Source: Clostridia bacterium | GTDB taxonomy: Bacteria; Bacillota; Clostridia; Oscillospirales; Acutalibacteraceae | Length of the DNA stretch: 64,000 nt | Reading direction: 5' to 3' | NCBI GenBank assembly: GCA_017502085.1 | Contig: JAFVVQ010000062.1 | Coordinates: 1 to 64,000 of the forward strand | Shown here: one piece after another, positions 29,316 to 37,865 of the stretch | Layout: every line of letters starts with the position of its first letter | Numbering within the stretch: position 1 is the first letter of the stretch | Program-made: the position numbers and the translations under genes | The notes under the pieces: generated by a model | Databases searched by the model: none | What the model saw: only the letters and a program-made list of their open reading frames with translations | What the model was told of the DNA's origin: nothing

Positions 29316-30632
29316 ATGAAAGCTGAAAAGAAACTCAAAATCAATCAGAGAGCATGGTATAAGCTTGATAATGCCGCGAAGGTTTTTCCCGGTCAGAATA
29401 CCTCCTCCTATTCAAACGTTTACAGACTTTCTGTAAGACTTAAGGAGAAGGTTGATCCCGAATTGCTGGAAAAGGCACTTGAAAAGACTATGCCCCGGTT
29501 TCCGTCGTTTGACGTCAGAATGAGAAACGGATTTTTCTGGCATTATCTTGAAAAGAATCCCCACGGTACGTTGCCTGTTTGTCCGGATTCGGCAAACCCG
29601 TGCCTTCGCGTCAAGTGGAAGGAAAACAAGGGGTACCTTATCAGAGTTTTTTATTATGAAAACAAAATTGCCGTTGAGTTTTATCACGTTATAACCGATG
29701 GCTTCGGTGCGTCGCGCTTCTTTATGACGCTGATTGCAGTCTATCTTCGTATGACGGGCAAGGAAATCCCTTGCGGTGATGCGGTGCTTGACGTTGATGA
29801 AAAACCGACGGAAACCGAAAAAGAAGATGCATATCTCAAATTCGTCGAATCCAGGGCAAAGGCAAAACGTGTTGAAAAATTTGCATATCAGGCAAAGGAT
29901 AAACGTTTGCCCAAGCACGTCACCAACGTTACAACCGGATATATGCCCGTTGACGTTGTCAAGGCGAAAGCGAAGGAATACGGCGTGACAATAACGGAAT
30001 TTATTGCGGGCGTGCTTCTGTGGACTATGTATAACCTTCAGAAGCAGGAGGAGTTCAATCGGGAAAAGCACGTCGGAATTCAGATTCCCGTCAACGTGCG
30101 TCAGTTTTTTGATACGGATACTCTGCGTAACTTTATGCTCTGCTATTCTTTTCAGATTGACCCCAAAATGGGCGAATATACTTTTCCTGAAATTCTCAAG
30201 CAGCTTTCACTTTATCTTCGTTTTATAAATAACGAAAAAACGCTTCAGTCGATGATGAAGGGCAATGCAGGTATTGAAAAAAATCCTCTTATGCGAGTGA
30301 TTCCGTCATTCCTCAAGGATTTCGGTATCAATGTCCTCTATAAATTCGTCGGCGAAAAGGCGACAAGCGCGCTGATTTCCAACATCGGCGTGATAAAGGC
30401 TCCGAAAGAAATGGAGCAGTATATCGAAGATATGGCTCTTGTGCTCTGCAGAGGTATGGTCAATGCCGCTCGTTGCGGTGCGGTTTCTTATAATGGCATA
30501 CTTGCTCTGAGCATCACCAATATCTACGACAGCACGAGGGTGCAGCGTGAACTCTTCACAACCCTCGTCAAACTTGGCATTCCTGTCAGAATTGAAAGCA
30601 ACAGAAGTGCAATCAACGGAGGTGAAGTCTGA
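29316..30632 (+). CDS. Condensation-like / alcohol acetyltransferase-family acyltransferase
   Basis: 438 aa, no signal peptide. The fold family is the CoA-dependent acyltransferase/condensation superfamily: the active-site H-x-x-x-D-G motif is present as HVITDGFGASRFF (about residue 127), and an IPVNVRQFFDTDTLRNF block resembles the DFG-like region of these enzymes. The substrate is unknown; lipid or alcohol acylation is more likely than peptide synthesis because there are no carrier or adenylation domains. RBS AAGGAGT. It overlaps the next gene by one base, so the two are translationally coupled and probably work together. Probably read through from polC. Confidence 0.75.
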   Translation: MKAEKKLKINQRAWYKLDNAAKVFPGQNTSSYSNVYRLSVRLKEKVDPELLEKALEKTMPRFPSFDVRMRNGFFWHYLEKNPHGTLPVCPDSANPCLRVKWKENKGYLIRVFYYENKIAVEFYHVITDGFGASRFFMTLIAVYLRMTGKEIPCGDAVLDVDEKPTETEKEDAYLKFVESRAKAKRVEKFAYQAKDKRLPKHVTNVTTGYMPVDVVKAKAKEYGVTITEFIAGVLLWTMYNLQKQEEFNREKHVGIQIPVNVRQFFDTDTLRNFMLCYSFQIDPKMGEYTFPEILKQLSLYLRFINNEKTLQSMMKGNAGIEKNPLMRVIPSFLKDFGINVLYKFVGEKATSALISNIGVIKAPKEMEQYIEDMALVLCRGMVNAARCGAVSYNGILALSITNIYDSTRVQRELFTTLVKLGIPVRIESNRSAINGGEV

Positions 30633-31330
30633 TGTCATACTGTGTCAATTGCGGCGTGGAACTTGAAAAAGCCTGTAAGGCTTGCCCGCTCTGCGATACA
30701 CCCGTCATCAACCCGAGGGAAAAATCAATGGATAATGAAATCCCCGCTTATCCGACAAATCTTTCAATCCCGAAATCAACCAACAAGCCTTATCTTTGTT
30801 TTGTGCTTTCTTTGATTATACTGATTCCGTCGCTTGTGCTGATTATTCTCAACACTGTCTTTTTCGGCAATCCCGTGCTTAAATATATCATCGGCGGATT
30901 TGTCGTTGCGTGGGTATGGTTTCTTTTTCCTTTGCTCTGGAAAAAGCCGATTCCCGCTGTAACAGTTTTCTTCGATGCATTTACGCTGATGGCATATTTC
31001 TGGTTCTACCGTTTCTGCGGTGACGATACGGGCTGGGTTTACGGTATAGCTTTCCCGACCGTCATCTGTTTGTGGGCGATAGCAAATCTGTTTTTGTTCT
31101 GGAAACGTAAACCCCGAAGCAAATCCGCAATTTCTGTTGCGGTGCTTGGGGCGATAAACGTGATGACTTTTGTTATCGAAATGACAATGAGTGTTTTCTT
31201 CCTGAAGAAACTTCAGATAGTTATTTCGCTGGTAATGACCGCCTGCTGTGTTTCGTTGATGATATTTTTCATCGTTCTTGAAAAGAGCAAGCGTATGAAA
31301 GCTTGGGTTCAAAGAAAATTCTTTATATAA
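30632..31330 (+). CDS. Zinc-ribbon membrane protein (DUF6320-like)
   Basis: 232 aa. A short N-terminal zinc ribbon with CVNCG and CPLCDTP (residues 4-25) is followed by about six hydrophobic membrane segments. This layout matches a clostridial family I recall as DUF6320, often seen beside alcohol acetyltransferase-like proteins; the domain assignment is from memory. The start overlaps the acyltransferase stop (TGATG), so the two gene products are likely made in equal amounts and may form a membrane acyltransferase complex. The function is not established. Confidence 0.7.
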   Translation: MSYCVNCGVELEKACKACPLCDTPVINPREKSMDNEIPAYPTNLSIPKSTNKPYLCFVLSLIILIPSLVLIILNTVFFGNPVLKYIIGGFVVAWVWFLFPLLWKKPIPAVTVFFDAFTLMAYFWFYRFCGDDTGWVYGIAFPTVICLWAIANLFLFWKRKPRSKSAISVAVLGAINVMTFVIEMTMSVFFLKKLQIVISLVMTACCVSLMIFFIVLEKSKRMKAWVQRKFFI

Positions 31331-31361
31331 TATTATCAATATCGGAAAGGATGTTTGGATT

Positions 31362-32840
31362 ATGGGCAAAAAACTTGCAATTGCAGCAGGTGTAACAGCG
31401 GGTGTTATGGCGGGTATCAATGCTGTCAGAGCCGCAAAGTATGTACCTGAAAAGAAAAATTACGGTGATCCCTCTCCTGAAAAGGTTGATCTTCAGAGAG
31501 CAATGGATAACCTTTCAAAGGCGATTTCTATCCCCACTGTCAGCTATCCCGAGAAGGAGAAGGTTGACTTCACGCAGTTTGAAAAATTCCACAAGTTCCT
31601 CGAAGAGGCATATCCTCTGATTCATAAGAATCTCACCAAGGAGGTTGTTATGGAAGCAAGTCTCATCTACAGATGGGAAGGTACAAGAAGCGACCTCGAG
31701 CCGATGGCTCTTCTTGCTCATCAGGATGTTGTACCCGTTTCCGCGGGTACTGAAGGGGACTGGACTCATCCCGCATTCAGCGGAGAAAACGACGGTGAAT
31801 TCATCTGGGGCAGAGGTGCTCTCGATATGAAAAATCACCTCATTGCAGTTATGGAAGCAGTTGAAACTCTTCTTGAAGAAGGATTTAAACCCGATAGAGA
31901 CGTTTATCTTCTTTTCGGTCAGGATGAAGAAGTTGTTGCTTCGGGTAACGGCGGTGCAAAGAATATAATGGAAACTCTCAAGTCAAGAGGTATTCATCTT
32001 GACAGTATCGTTGACGAAGGCGGTGCAATCATCCCCATTGACGTCAAGGGTCTTATTGAAAACAAGGAACTCATTGGTGTAGGTATTGCCGAAAAGGGCT
32101 ATACCGATATTGAAATCACCGTTACCGCAAAAGGAGGTCACTCATCTCAGCCTCCCGTACACTCTGCACTCGGTGATCTTGCTGAAGTTATCAGAGATCT
32201 TGAAGGCAATCAGTTCAAGGCAGAGCTTATGCCTTTTGTAAGCGACCTTTTCTCAAATCTTGGCAGAAGCTGCACCTATCCCGCAAGACTTCTGACCTGC
32301 AATCTGCCTTATCTCAAGCCGCTTCTCAGATACGGTATGACGAAGATTCCCTTCACAGCGTGTCTCATAAGAACAACAACAGCGGTCACTATGGCTGAGG
32401 GCAGCCCTGCGGCAAATGTTCTTCCTCAGAAGGCAAGTGTTGTTGTCAACTTCAGACAGATGCCCGGCACAACGGTTGAAGACGTTATTGCCCATATCCG
32501 TAAGGTATGCCGAAATAAGAATATCGAAATCAAGGTGCTTAAGGCAAAGGAAGCATCGAATTTCTCGCCCACGGATTCAAGAGTATTCAAAATCATTGAA
32601 GAACTTTGCGTGCAGGAAAACAAGAATGCAATCGTTGCACCCTATCTTGTAATGGGCGGCACTGATGCCTGTTACTATGAGCCTATCTGTGAAAATATTT
32701 TCCGCTATTCACCTTATAAGGTCAGCGTTGAGCTTCTTCGCTGCACTCATGCAACCAACGAAAGAATTCCCGTTGCTGCGATTGAACCCGCAGTTGCATT
32801 CTTCAAGAGATACATCAAAAAGGCATCAGCCGAAAAGTGA
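31362..32840 (+). CDS. M20 family metallopeptidase (PM20D1/CPS1-like)
   Basis: 492 aa. A di-zinc amidohydrolase or peptidase. Visible are a short hydrophobic N-terminal segment (possibly a membrane anchor), LLAHQDVVPV with the H-x-D pair (about 120), WGRGALDMKN, the catalytic FGQDEEVVASGNGG block, DEGGA and a dimerisation insert (GGHSSQPP). Length and motifs fit the CPS1/PM20D1 group, whose members hydrolyse or make N-acyl amino acids or cleave peptides; which of these applies is unknown. RBS GGAAAGGA. It is in the same string as the acyltransferase pair. Confidence 0.88.
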   Translation: MGKKLAIAAGVTAGVMAGINAVRAAKYVPEKKNYGDPSPEKVDLQRAMDNLSKAISIPTVSYPEKEKVDFTQFEKFHKFLEEAYPLIHKNLTKEVVMEASLIYRWEGTRSDLEPMALLAHQDVVPVSAGTEGDWTHPAFSGENDGEFIWGRGALDMKNHLIAVMEAVETLLEEGFKPDRDVYLLFGQDEEVVASGNGGAKNIMETLKSRGIHLDSIVDEGGAIIPIDVKGLIENKELIGVGIAEKGYTDIEITVTAKGGHSSQPPVHSALGDLAEVIRDLEGNQFKAELMPFVSDLFSNLGRSCTYPARLLTCNLPYLKPLLRYGMTKIPFTACLIRTTTAVTMAEGSPAANVLPQKASVVVNFRQMPGTTVEDVIAHIRKVCRNKNIEIKVLKAKEASNFSPTDSRVFKIIEELCVQENKNAIVAPYLVMGGTDACYYEPICENIFRYSPYKVSVELLRCTHATNERIPVAAIEPAVAFFKRYIKKASAEK

Positions 32841-32852
32841 TTGGATGATAAG

Positions 32853-33968
32853 ATGATTTCTGTTTTAATTGCACCCGACAGCTTCAAAGGTACGCTTTCT
32901 GCAGCAGAGGTGTGTGAAATTACGGAAAGAGCCTTCACTGACGCAATCAAAGATATCAGAACAACAAAGCTCCCCGTTGCTGACGGCGGCGAGGGGCTTT
33001 GCGCCTGTTTTGAAAGCATTGCGCAGGGCAGGAGAATCAGCACAACGGTATCGGGTGTTTTCGGCGAAGAAACAGTGGCAGAGTATTATATGCTCAGCAA
33101 TAAGACCGCAGTTATCGAGATGGCATCCTGTGCGGGATTACCTCTTGCCGGTGAAAACAAAGACCCCGAAAGGGCAACAACCCTTGGAGTCGGTGAACTG
33201 ATGCTTCACGCAAAGTCAAGCGGAGCAAAGTCGATTCTGCTCGGTCTCGGCGGAAGTGCAACAAATGACTGCGGTATCGGTATGGCAACGGCACTTGGTT
33301 GGAAATTTATTGATGCTGAAGGCAAAACCGTTGCACCTTGCGGTTCTTCTCTTTCAAGAATAACAAACATTATTCCGCCCGAAAAGGCGTTTGGGCTGCC
33401 CGTGACGGCTGCCTGTGACGTCGAAAATCCGCTTTACGGCGAAAACGGTGCGGCATATGTGTTTGCACCGCAGAAGGGTGCGGATTCTGATGCGGTTAAG
33501 AGACTTGATTCCGGTTTGCGCAGTATTGCCGGGGTTATCAGAGACAGTATCGGCAAAGACGTAGCTTTTGTCAAAGGCTCAGGTGCGGCAGGCGGAATGG
33601 GTGCGGGAGCGCTGGCGTTTCTGGATGCAGAACTAAAAAAAGGGATTGATATCATTCTTGATGAATCGGGATTTGACACTCTGGTAAAAGAATGTGACCT
33701 GGTTGTAACGGGTGAAGGCAGACTCGACTTTCAGTCGGCTGACGGCAAGGTTATTTCGGGCGTAGCCGAAAGAGCGGCAAAGCTCGGTAAAAAGGTTATT
33801 GCCGTTTGCGGATGCAGGGGAGAGGGCGCTGAAAAAATCCTCGGATGCGGAGTCTCGGAAATGCATTTTTCCGCTGACGGTGAAAAAACGCTTTCTGAAA
33901 TTCTGCCGACCTGCAAAGAAGATCTTTATAAAGCCGCGTACAGGGCGGCGAAAGGAGTTTCGTTATGA
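32853..33968 (+). CDS. Glycerate kinase, GlxK/GarK family
   Basis: 371 aa. It phosphorylates D-glycerate to 2- or 3-phosphoglycerate. Recognisable are VLIAPDSFKGTLSA at the N-terminus, PVADGGEGL, IEMASCAGLPL, LLGLGGSATNDCGIGMA, GAAGGMGAGA and VTGEGRLDFQS. The ATG at 32853 is preferred; an in-frame TTG at 32841, right after the upstream stop, is possible. Its 3' end overlaps the alpha/beta hydrolase by 4 bp (ATGA), so the pair is coupled. No other glycerate-pathway gene is seen nearby. Confidence 0.92.
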   Translation: MISVLIAPDSFKGTLSAAEVCEITERAFTDAIKDIRTTKLPVADGGEGLCACFESIAQGRRISTTVSGVFGEETVAEYYMLSNKTAVIEMASCAGLPLAGENKDPERATTLGVGELMLHAKSSGAKSILLGLGGSATNDCGIGMATALGWKFIDAEGKTVAPCGSSLSRITNIIPPEKAFGLPVTAACDVENPLYGENGAAYVFAPQKGADSDAVKRLDSGLRSIAGVIRDSIGKDVAFVKGSGAAGGMGAGALAFLDAELKKGIDIILDESGFDTLVKECDLVVTGEGRLDFQSADGKVISGVAERAAKLGKKVIAVCGCRGEGAEKILGCGVSEMHFSADGEKTLSEILPTCKEDLYKAAYRAAKGVSL

Positions 33969-34786
33969 AAAAAATAGTTGCATTGATTATTGCATTCTGC
34001 TTGGCCTTCGGCGTTATGCCCGTCTGCCTTGCATATGAAAAGGAGATGCACGAATTGAAGGATTACGGTTTTGTTGACTGCGGAGATGTAAAAATCGAAT
34101 ACGGTGTATACGGTAATCTTAACGGCGAAGCACTTCTGCTTCTGCCTCCCAACGGCGGTGATATGCATTGCTTTGATGGCAGTATTCTTCCTGAAATGGC
34201 AAAGCATTTCAAGGTTATAACCGTTTCTCCCAGAGGCACTGGTAATTCGGGATGGGTTGACGGTACAATGAATTTTGAAACCTTTGCCGATGACGTTGCC
34301 GCTGTGCTCGACTATCTCAAGGTTGAAAAAACTCATGTTTTCGGGTTCAGTGATGGTGGAAATCTCGGTTTTGTTTTCACCTTGAAATATCAGGAAAGAG
34401 TGCTTTCGCTGACGGTTATGGGCTCCAATATCAATACTCTCGGCACCAACACTTTCGACCAGATTCAGATAACCTATCAGTATATCGTGCTTGTCATCGA
34501 GGCATGGCTCAAGGGTGACGATGAAACGAAAATCCGTCGCGATATCAAGGGTATGATGGTTGGTCAGCCGAGCCTTACATTCAAGGATATCTCTGCCATT
34601 AAAGTGCCGTTCTTTAACATATACGGTGAACACGATATGATTCAGCGCTGGCATTCAAAGAAAATAACAAAATCAGTTGAAGGCGCAAGAGAACTGATGG
34701 TTATCGGCGGCGGTCACAGCACCTGCTTCGATCAGACCCATACGGTTCTTCTGCCTGAGCTTCTCGATTTTTACGGTATCGAATAA
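33965..34786 (+). CDS. Exported alpha/beta-hydrolase
   Basis: 273 aa. A signal peptide (MKKIVALIIAFCLAFGVMPV, cleavage near LAYE) directs it out of the cell. The alpha/beta-hydrolase core is complete: an oxyanion-type LPPNGGDMHCFD, SPRGTGNSG, nucleophile elbow GFSDGG (Ser about 120), acid in YGEHD and catalytic His in GGGHSTCF. An esterase or lipase activity is likely but the substrate is not known. It is coupled to the glycerate kinase gene and followed by a good terminator, so it closes the accessory string. Confidence 0.85.
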   Translation: MKKIVALIIAFCLAFGVMPVCLAYEKEMHELKDYGFVDCGDVKIEYGVYGNLNGEALLLLPPNGGDMHCFDGSILPEMAKHFKVITVSPRGTGNSGWVDGTMNFETFADDVAAVLDYLKVEKTHVFGFSDGGNLGFVFTLKYQERVLSLTVMGSNINTLGTNTFDQIQITYQYIVLVIEAWLKGDDETKIRRDIKGMMVGQPSLTFKDISAIKVPFFNIYGEHDMIQRWHSKKITKSVEGARELMVIGGGHSTCFDQTHTVLLPELLDFYGIE

Positions 34787-34856
34787 TTTTTTTAAAACAT
34801 TATATTAATGCGATGAAACAGAATTCACATAAAATTTGAATTTATGAAAAACATTT

Positions 34857-34882
34857 ACGGCGGATTTATCCGCCGTTTTTTT
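34857..34882 (+). terminator. Rho-independent terminator
   Basis: ACGGCGGA and TCCGCCGT form a perfect 8-bp stem with a TTTA loop and a run of seven T. It ends the unit that finishes with the alpha/beta hydrolase. Confidence 0.92.
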
Positions 34883-34961
34883 ATTGTCGTATCGGGCAAA
34901 GTAATAGTGCTTCGTGTCGGATTTTCCGAAACGGAGTAAAATTCAGACACGGAGGTGAAAG

Positions 34962-36092
34962 ATGAAACGTTTTTTTAAAAACCTGAGTGTGGTGCTTGCG
35001 GTGGCGGGAATTTTCATTTTTTCGTCAGTAACGGATGGCGCTGTAAAGGTATCGAGCTTTACGAATCCGGACAGCGGAAATAAAGCAGAATCGGTAGCTT
35101 TTGATATGTTCTCCGCAAGAGAGGTGAGTGCCAATGCCGTCAAGAGAAAGTATGTTGGCATAGGCGGCGAAGTTTTCGGCATCAAGCTTTATACGAAAGG
35201 TGTTATGGTGGTTAAGATAGAATCTCTTGATGTTTCAACGGGGATGCAAAGCCCTGCCCAGCTTGCGGGCATCAGAATCGGAGACAGCATAACCCACGTT
35301 GACCGTTCAGTTATCGTTAATGCGGATGATTTTATTTCAACCATCAGAAGTTCGGGCGGCAAAGAGCTTACGCTGACCGTTGAAAGAGACGGAGAAACCA
35401 TTTCGCTCAGACTCAGACCAAACCCGTCTGAAAACGGATACAGAGCGGGTCTTTGGGTCAGGGACAGTTCTGCAGGCATCGGAACGGTTACGTTTTATGA
35501 TAACGAAAACGGAATTTTTGCGGGTCTCGGCCACGGAGTATGCGACGTTGACACGGGCAGAATTATGTTGCTCTCGGGCGGTGAAGCGGTCAGAGCAACG
35601 GTCAACGGCTTTTATAAAAGCAGTCCGGGTGATCCCGGTGAACTATGCGGTTCGTTTTCCGAAACTGTATTGGGCAGCCTTCGTGTTAACGGTGAAACGG
35701 GTATCTACGGCGAGCTGAAAAAGAGAGTAAACGCCAAGCAGATGCCCGTTGCACTTGAATCGGAGGTGCGGGAAGGTGCGGCACAGATTGTTGCAACAGT
35801 TGATGACGGACTGCCGCGTTATTATGATGCGCAGATAACCAAAATTTATCCTGCATCGGGTGACGGCGAACGCAATCTGATAGTGAAAATTACCGATAAG
35901 GAGCTTTTGTCAAAAACGGGCGGAATTCTTCAGGGTATGTCGGGCAGCCCGATAATCCAGAATTCAATGCTTGTTGGTGCGGTAACCCATGTTTTTGTCA
36001 ATGATCCGTCGCAGGGCTATGGCATTTTTGCCGAGCGGATGCTTGAAACTGCGGAGCATATTTCGGGTGCATCAATTGACGAAGCCGCGTGA
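34962..36092 (+). CDS. spoIVB: SpoIVB-type serine peptidase (S55)
   Basis: 376 aa. In sporulation SpoIVB is secreted from the forespore and cleaves SpoIVFA to release pro-sigma-K processing. Seen here: an N-terminal membrane/signal segment (8-22), a PDZ domain (about 75-150; GIRIGDSITHVD), the catalytic His in GLGHGVCDVDTG (about 191) and Ser in LQGMSGSPIIQN (about 328). GGAGGTG precedes the ATG. It lies directly before spo0A, the conserved order in endospore formers, so the organism or its recent ancestor could sporulate. Confidence 0.95.
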   Translation: MKRFFKNLSVVLAVAGIFIFSSVTDGAVKVSSFTNPDSGNKAESVAFDMFSAREVSANAVKRKYVGIGGEVFGIKLYTKGVMVVKIESLDVSTGMQSPAQLAGIRIGDSITHVDRSVIVNADDFISTIRSSGGKELTLTVERDGETISLRLRPNPSENGYRAGLWVRDSSAGIGTVTFYDNENGIFAGLGHGVCDVDTGRIMLLSGGEAVRATVNGFYKSSPGDPGELCGSFSETVLGSLRVNGETGIYGELKKRVNAKQMPVALESEVREGAAQIVATVDDGLPRYYDAQITKIYPASGDGERNLIVKITDKELLSKTGGILQGMSGSPIIQNSMLVGAVTHVFVNDPSQGYGIFAERMLETAEHISGASIDEAA

Positions 36093-36137
36093 ATGCGGCA
36101 AAAAACACTTGAAACTCATATGAATTGCAGTTAAAGT

Positions 36138-36152
36138 GTCGCACTTTGCGAC
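36138..36152. promoter_or_regulatory. Inverted repeat resembling paired 0A boxes upstream of spo0A
   Basis: GTCGCA-CTT-TGCGAC is a perfect palindrome. TGTCGCA differs by one base from the Spo0A box TGTCGAA. A second near match, AGTCGAA, lies at 36245-36251. Spo0A autoregulation is inferred. Confidence 0.4.
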
Positions 36153-36192
36153 GAAAAATGGCAGAAAATGGCAAAATAATAATTGGGAATTA

Positions 36193-36221
36193 TTGACAAT
36201 TTTAATGGCATATGGTAACAT
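36193..36221 (+). promoter_or_regulatory. Predicted promoter for spo0A
   Basis: TTGACA, 17 bp, TAACAT, starting 112 bp before the spo0A start and leaving a leader of about 80 nt. Confidence 0.6.
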
Positions 36222-36239
36222 CTTCGTGAAATAAGGGCA

Positions 36240-36294
36240 ACGGGAGTCGAACTTTAAAAGAATGGTTGTTCTGCTCCCGTAACTTGAATTACGG
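36240..36294 (+). promoter_or_regulatory. Two mutually exclusive hairpins in the spo0A leader
   Basis: ACGGGAG (36240-36246) can pair with CTCCCGT (36274-36280). CCGTAA (36277-36282) can pair with TTACGG (36289-36294), which covers the first GG of the GGAGG ribosome binding site. Both use CCGT, so only one can form at a time. Confidence 0.4.
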
Positions 36295-36304
36295 AGGTAA
36301 AACT

Positions 36305-37066
36305 ATGACAAAAGTGTTGAAAATTATGCTCACCGAGGACGGAAGCGAAACCCTGCACGAGCTTGCGGGGATACTCAGAGGCAATGGCTGCGAGGTATCG
36401 ACCGTCATCAAGGACGGCACGCAGATAATTGAAAAACTGCGTGCGGGGGAGAGACCTGACGTGCTTCTGATGGACGGCTTTATGTCCCGTCTCGACGCAC
36501 TCGGAGTGCTTCGCGAAATTGATTCGATGCACCTTGAAAAAAGACCGATGGTTATGGTGCTTTCATCTGCCGATAACGAAAGAATCGAGAGCGAAATCTT
36601 ATCAAACGGTGCGGATTATTATTTTCTCAAGCCGTATAATCCCACTATGCTTGCGGAGAGAATCGTGCAGTTTGCGAGTATTCACAACGCATCCGAAAGC
36701 AAAAACGGACTCAAGGACCTTGAGGTTGTTGTCAGCCGCATAATGCATCAGATAGGCGTACCTGCCCATATCAGAGGCTATCAGTATCTGCGTGAGGCGA
36801 TAATTCTTTCTGTGAATAACAGTGAGATGATCAGTTCTGTGACAAAAATCCTCTATCCGACGGTGGCGAAAACGTTCAAAACCACACCGTCGAGGGTTGA
36901 GAGGGCTATCCGTCACGCAATCGAGGTTGCGTGGGACAGAGGCGACGTCGACGTGCTGAGTTCATATTTCGGCTACACGATCCAGAATGAGAGAGGCAAA
37001 CCAACAAACAGCGAATTCATTGCAATGATAAGCGATAATCTCAAATTGCAGATGAAAACAGTGTGA
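36305..37066 (+). CDS. spo0A: Sporulation master regulator Spo0A
   Basis: 253 aa. A response regulator that, when phosphorylated, starts sporulation and represses abrB-like genes. The receiver domain (1-120) keeps the acidic pocket E11-D12, the phosphorylation site D57 in LLMDGFM and K109 in FLKPYNP. The C-terminal DNA-binding domain is near canonical: IGVPAHIRGYQYLREAI, ITKILYP-like VTKILYPTVAKTF, TPSRVERAIRHAIEVAW and KPTNSEFIAMISD. The ATG at 36305 follows GGAGGT; the in-frame ATG at 36266 lies in the leader hairpin. It follows spoIVB but has its own promoter-like sequence. Confidence 0.97.
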   Translation: MTKVLKIMLTEDGSETLHELAGILRGNGCEVSTVIKDGTQIIEKLRAGERPDVLLMDGFMSRLDALGVLREIDSMHLEKRPMVMVLSSADNERIESEILSNGADYYFLKPYNPTMLAERIVQFASIHNASESKNGLKDLEVVVSRIMHQIGVPAHIRGYQYLREAIILSVNNSEMISSVTKILYPTVAKTFKTTPSRVERAIRHAIEVAWDRGDVDVLSSYFGYTIQNERGKPTNSEFIAMISDNLKLQMKTV

Positions 37067-37083
37067 ATCCGTACTGTTCCGAA

Positions 37084-37115
37084 AAAAAAGAGGAGCTGCT
37101 TTTATGCAGCTCCTT
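37084..37115. terminator. Bidirectional terminator between spo0A and the convergent exported-protein gene
   Basis: AGGAGCTGC and GCAGCTCCT form a perfect 9-bp stem. On the minus strand a run of eight T follows, a strong terminator; on the + strand the tail TGAACTTTTT is weaker. Confidence 0.85.
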
Positions 37116-37132
37116 GAACTTTTTATGCGGTT

Positions 37133-37807
37133 TTATGCAACAGAGATGATTGAAAGAATCAGACCCGTAAGGATGGGCGAAAGGTCGAATGCGTTTGCGG
37201 GCACCTTGAAGAAATCGTCTGCAACGTCGAAGCTGATTTCGTCAAAATAGGTGTACTGAATTGAATGTGTGGATGAATCCTCAACCTTGAGCATAACAAG
37301 GTTGTCACCGTCGAAATAGAATTTGCTTGTCACAAACTCTCTGTCGTTATATTCTTCAACAAAGTATTCCTTACCGTCAACGGTTTCGTTATAGCTGTCG
37401 ATATACTGAATGAAGCCCTGAGTGAGGTTTGCGGCATCCTTGACGAGCTGCCAGATATCAGCGCCCTCAAGCGGATTGCGGTCAAGCTTTACGAAGAAGA
37501 AGGGGAGAGTCGGTACGAAAGCGTAGATGCCGTCTTCCGAAGCGATGACTCTGACCTTGAGAAAACCTGCGGTGTATTCATACGCGATGGAGTTGCCCTT
37601 GACCGCAACGGTGTTCTTGATGTCAGAGGGAAGGAATCCGAAAAGCATTGTGCTGCCTGAGTTGATGGTAACGAGTACCTCATCTTCGGTTTCGAGTCTG
37701 TCGAGAAGTGCGTCGGCTTTGGGCGTTTCGGCGGCAAATGCGCTTACGCAGAATACCGAAGTCATCATCACAACGGCTGCAAGAAGAATGCTTAAAAACT
37801 TTTTCAT
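37133..37807 (-). CDS. Small exported protein of unknown function
   Basis: 224 aa. A clear signal peptide (MKKFLSILLAAVVMMTS, cleavage near AFAAE) is followed by a beta-rich chain of about 195 residues with no lipobox. I do not recognise the family; the pattern of short beta strands around FYFDGDNLVMLKVED vaguely recalls lipoprotein-carrier-like beta sheets, which is only a guess. The C-terminus is hydrophobic (LTGLILSIISVA). It has its own promoter inside the end of hemW and a strong terminator shared with spo0A. RBS GGAGG lies 9 bp before the ATG. Confidence 0.8.
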   Translation of the reverse strand: MKKFLSILLAAVVMMTSVFCVSAFAAETPKADALLDRLETEDEVLVTINSGSTMLFGFLPSDIKNTVAVKGNSIAYEYTAGFLKVRVIASEDGIYAFVPTLPFFFVKLDRNPLEGADIWQLVKDAANLTQGFIQYIDSYNETVDGKEYFVEEYNDREFVTSKFYFDGDNLVMLKVEDSSTHSIQYTYFDEISFDVADDFFKVPANAFDLSPILTGLILSIISVA

Positions 37808-37836
37808 AATGTAGTCCTCCGTTTTATTTTTTTTAC

Positions 37837-37865
37837 ATTATACCATATACATCAGTAAATTTCAA
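37837..37865 (-). promoter_or_regulatory. Predicted sigma-A promoter for the small exported protein
   Basis: On the minus strand, TTGAAA, 17 bp, TATAAT. The -35 lies inside the last codons of hemW. Confidence 0.7.

Noticed and set aside
29316..30632. Acyltransferase as part of a non-ribosomal peptide synthetase
   Set aside because: No adenylation, carrier or thioesterase domain is present nearby; only the H-x-x-x-D-G superfamily motif is shared.
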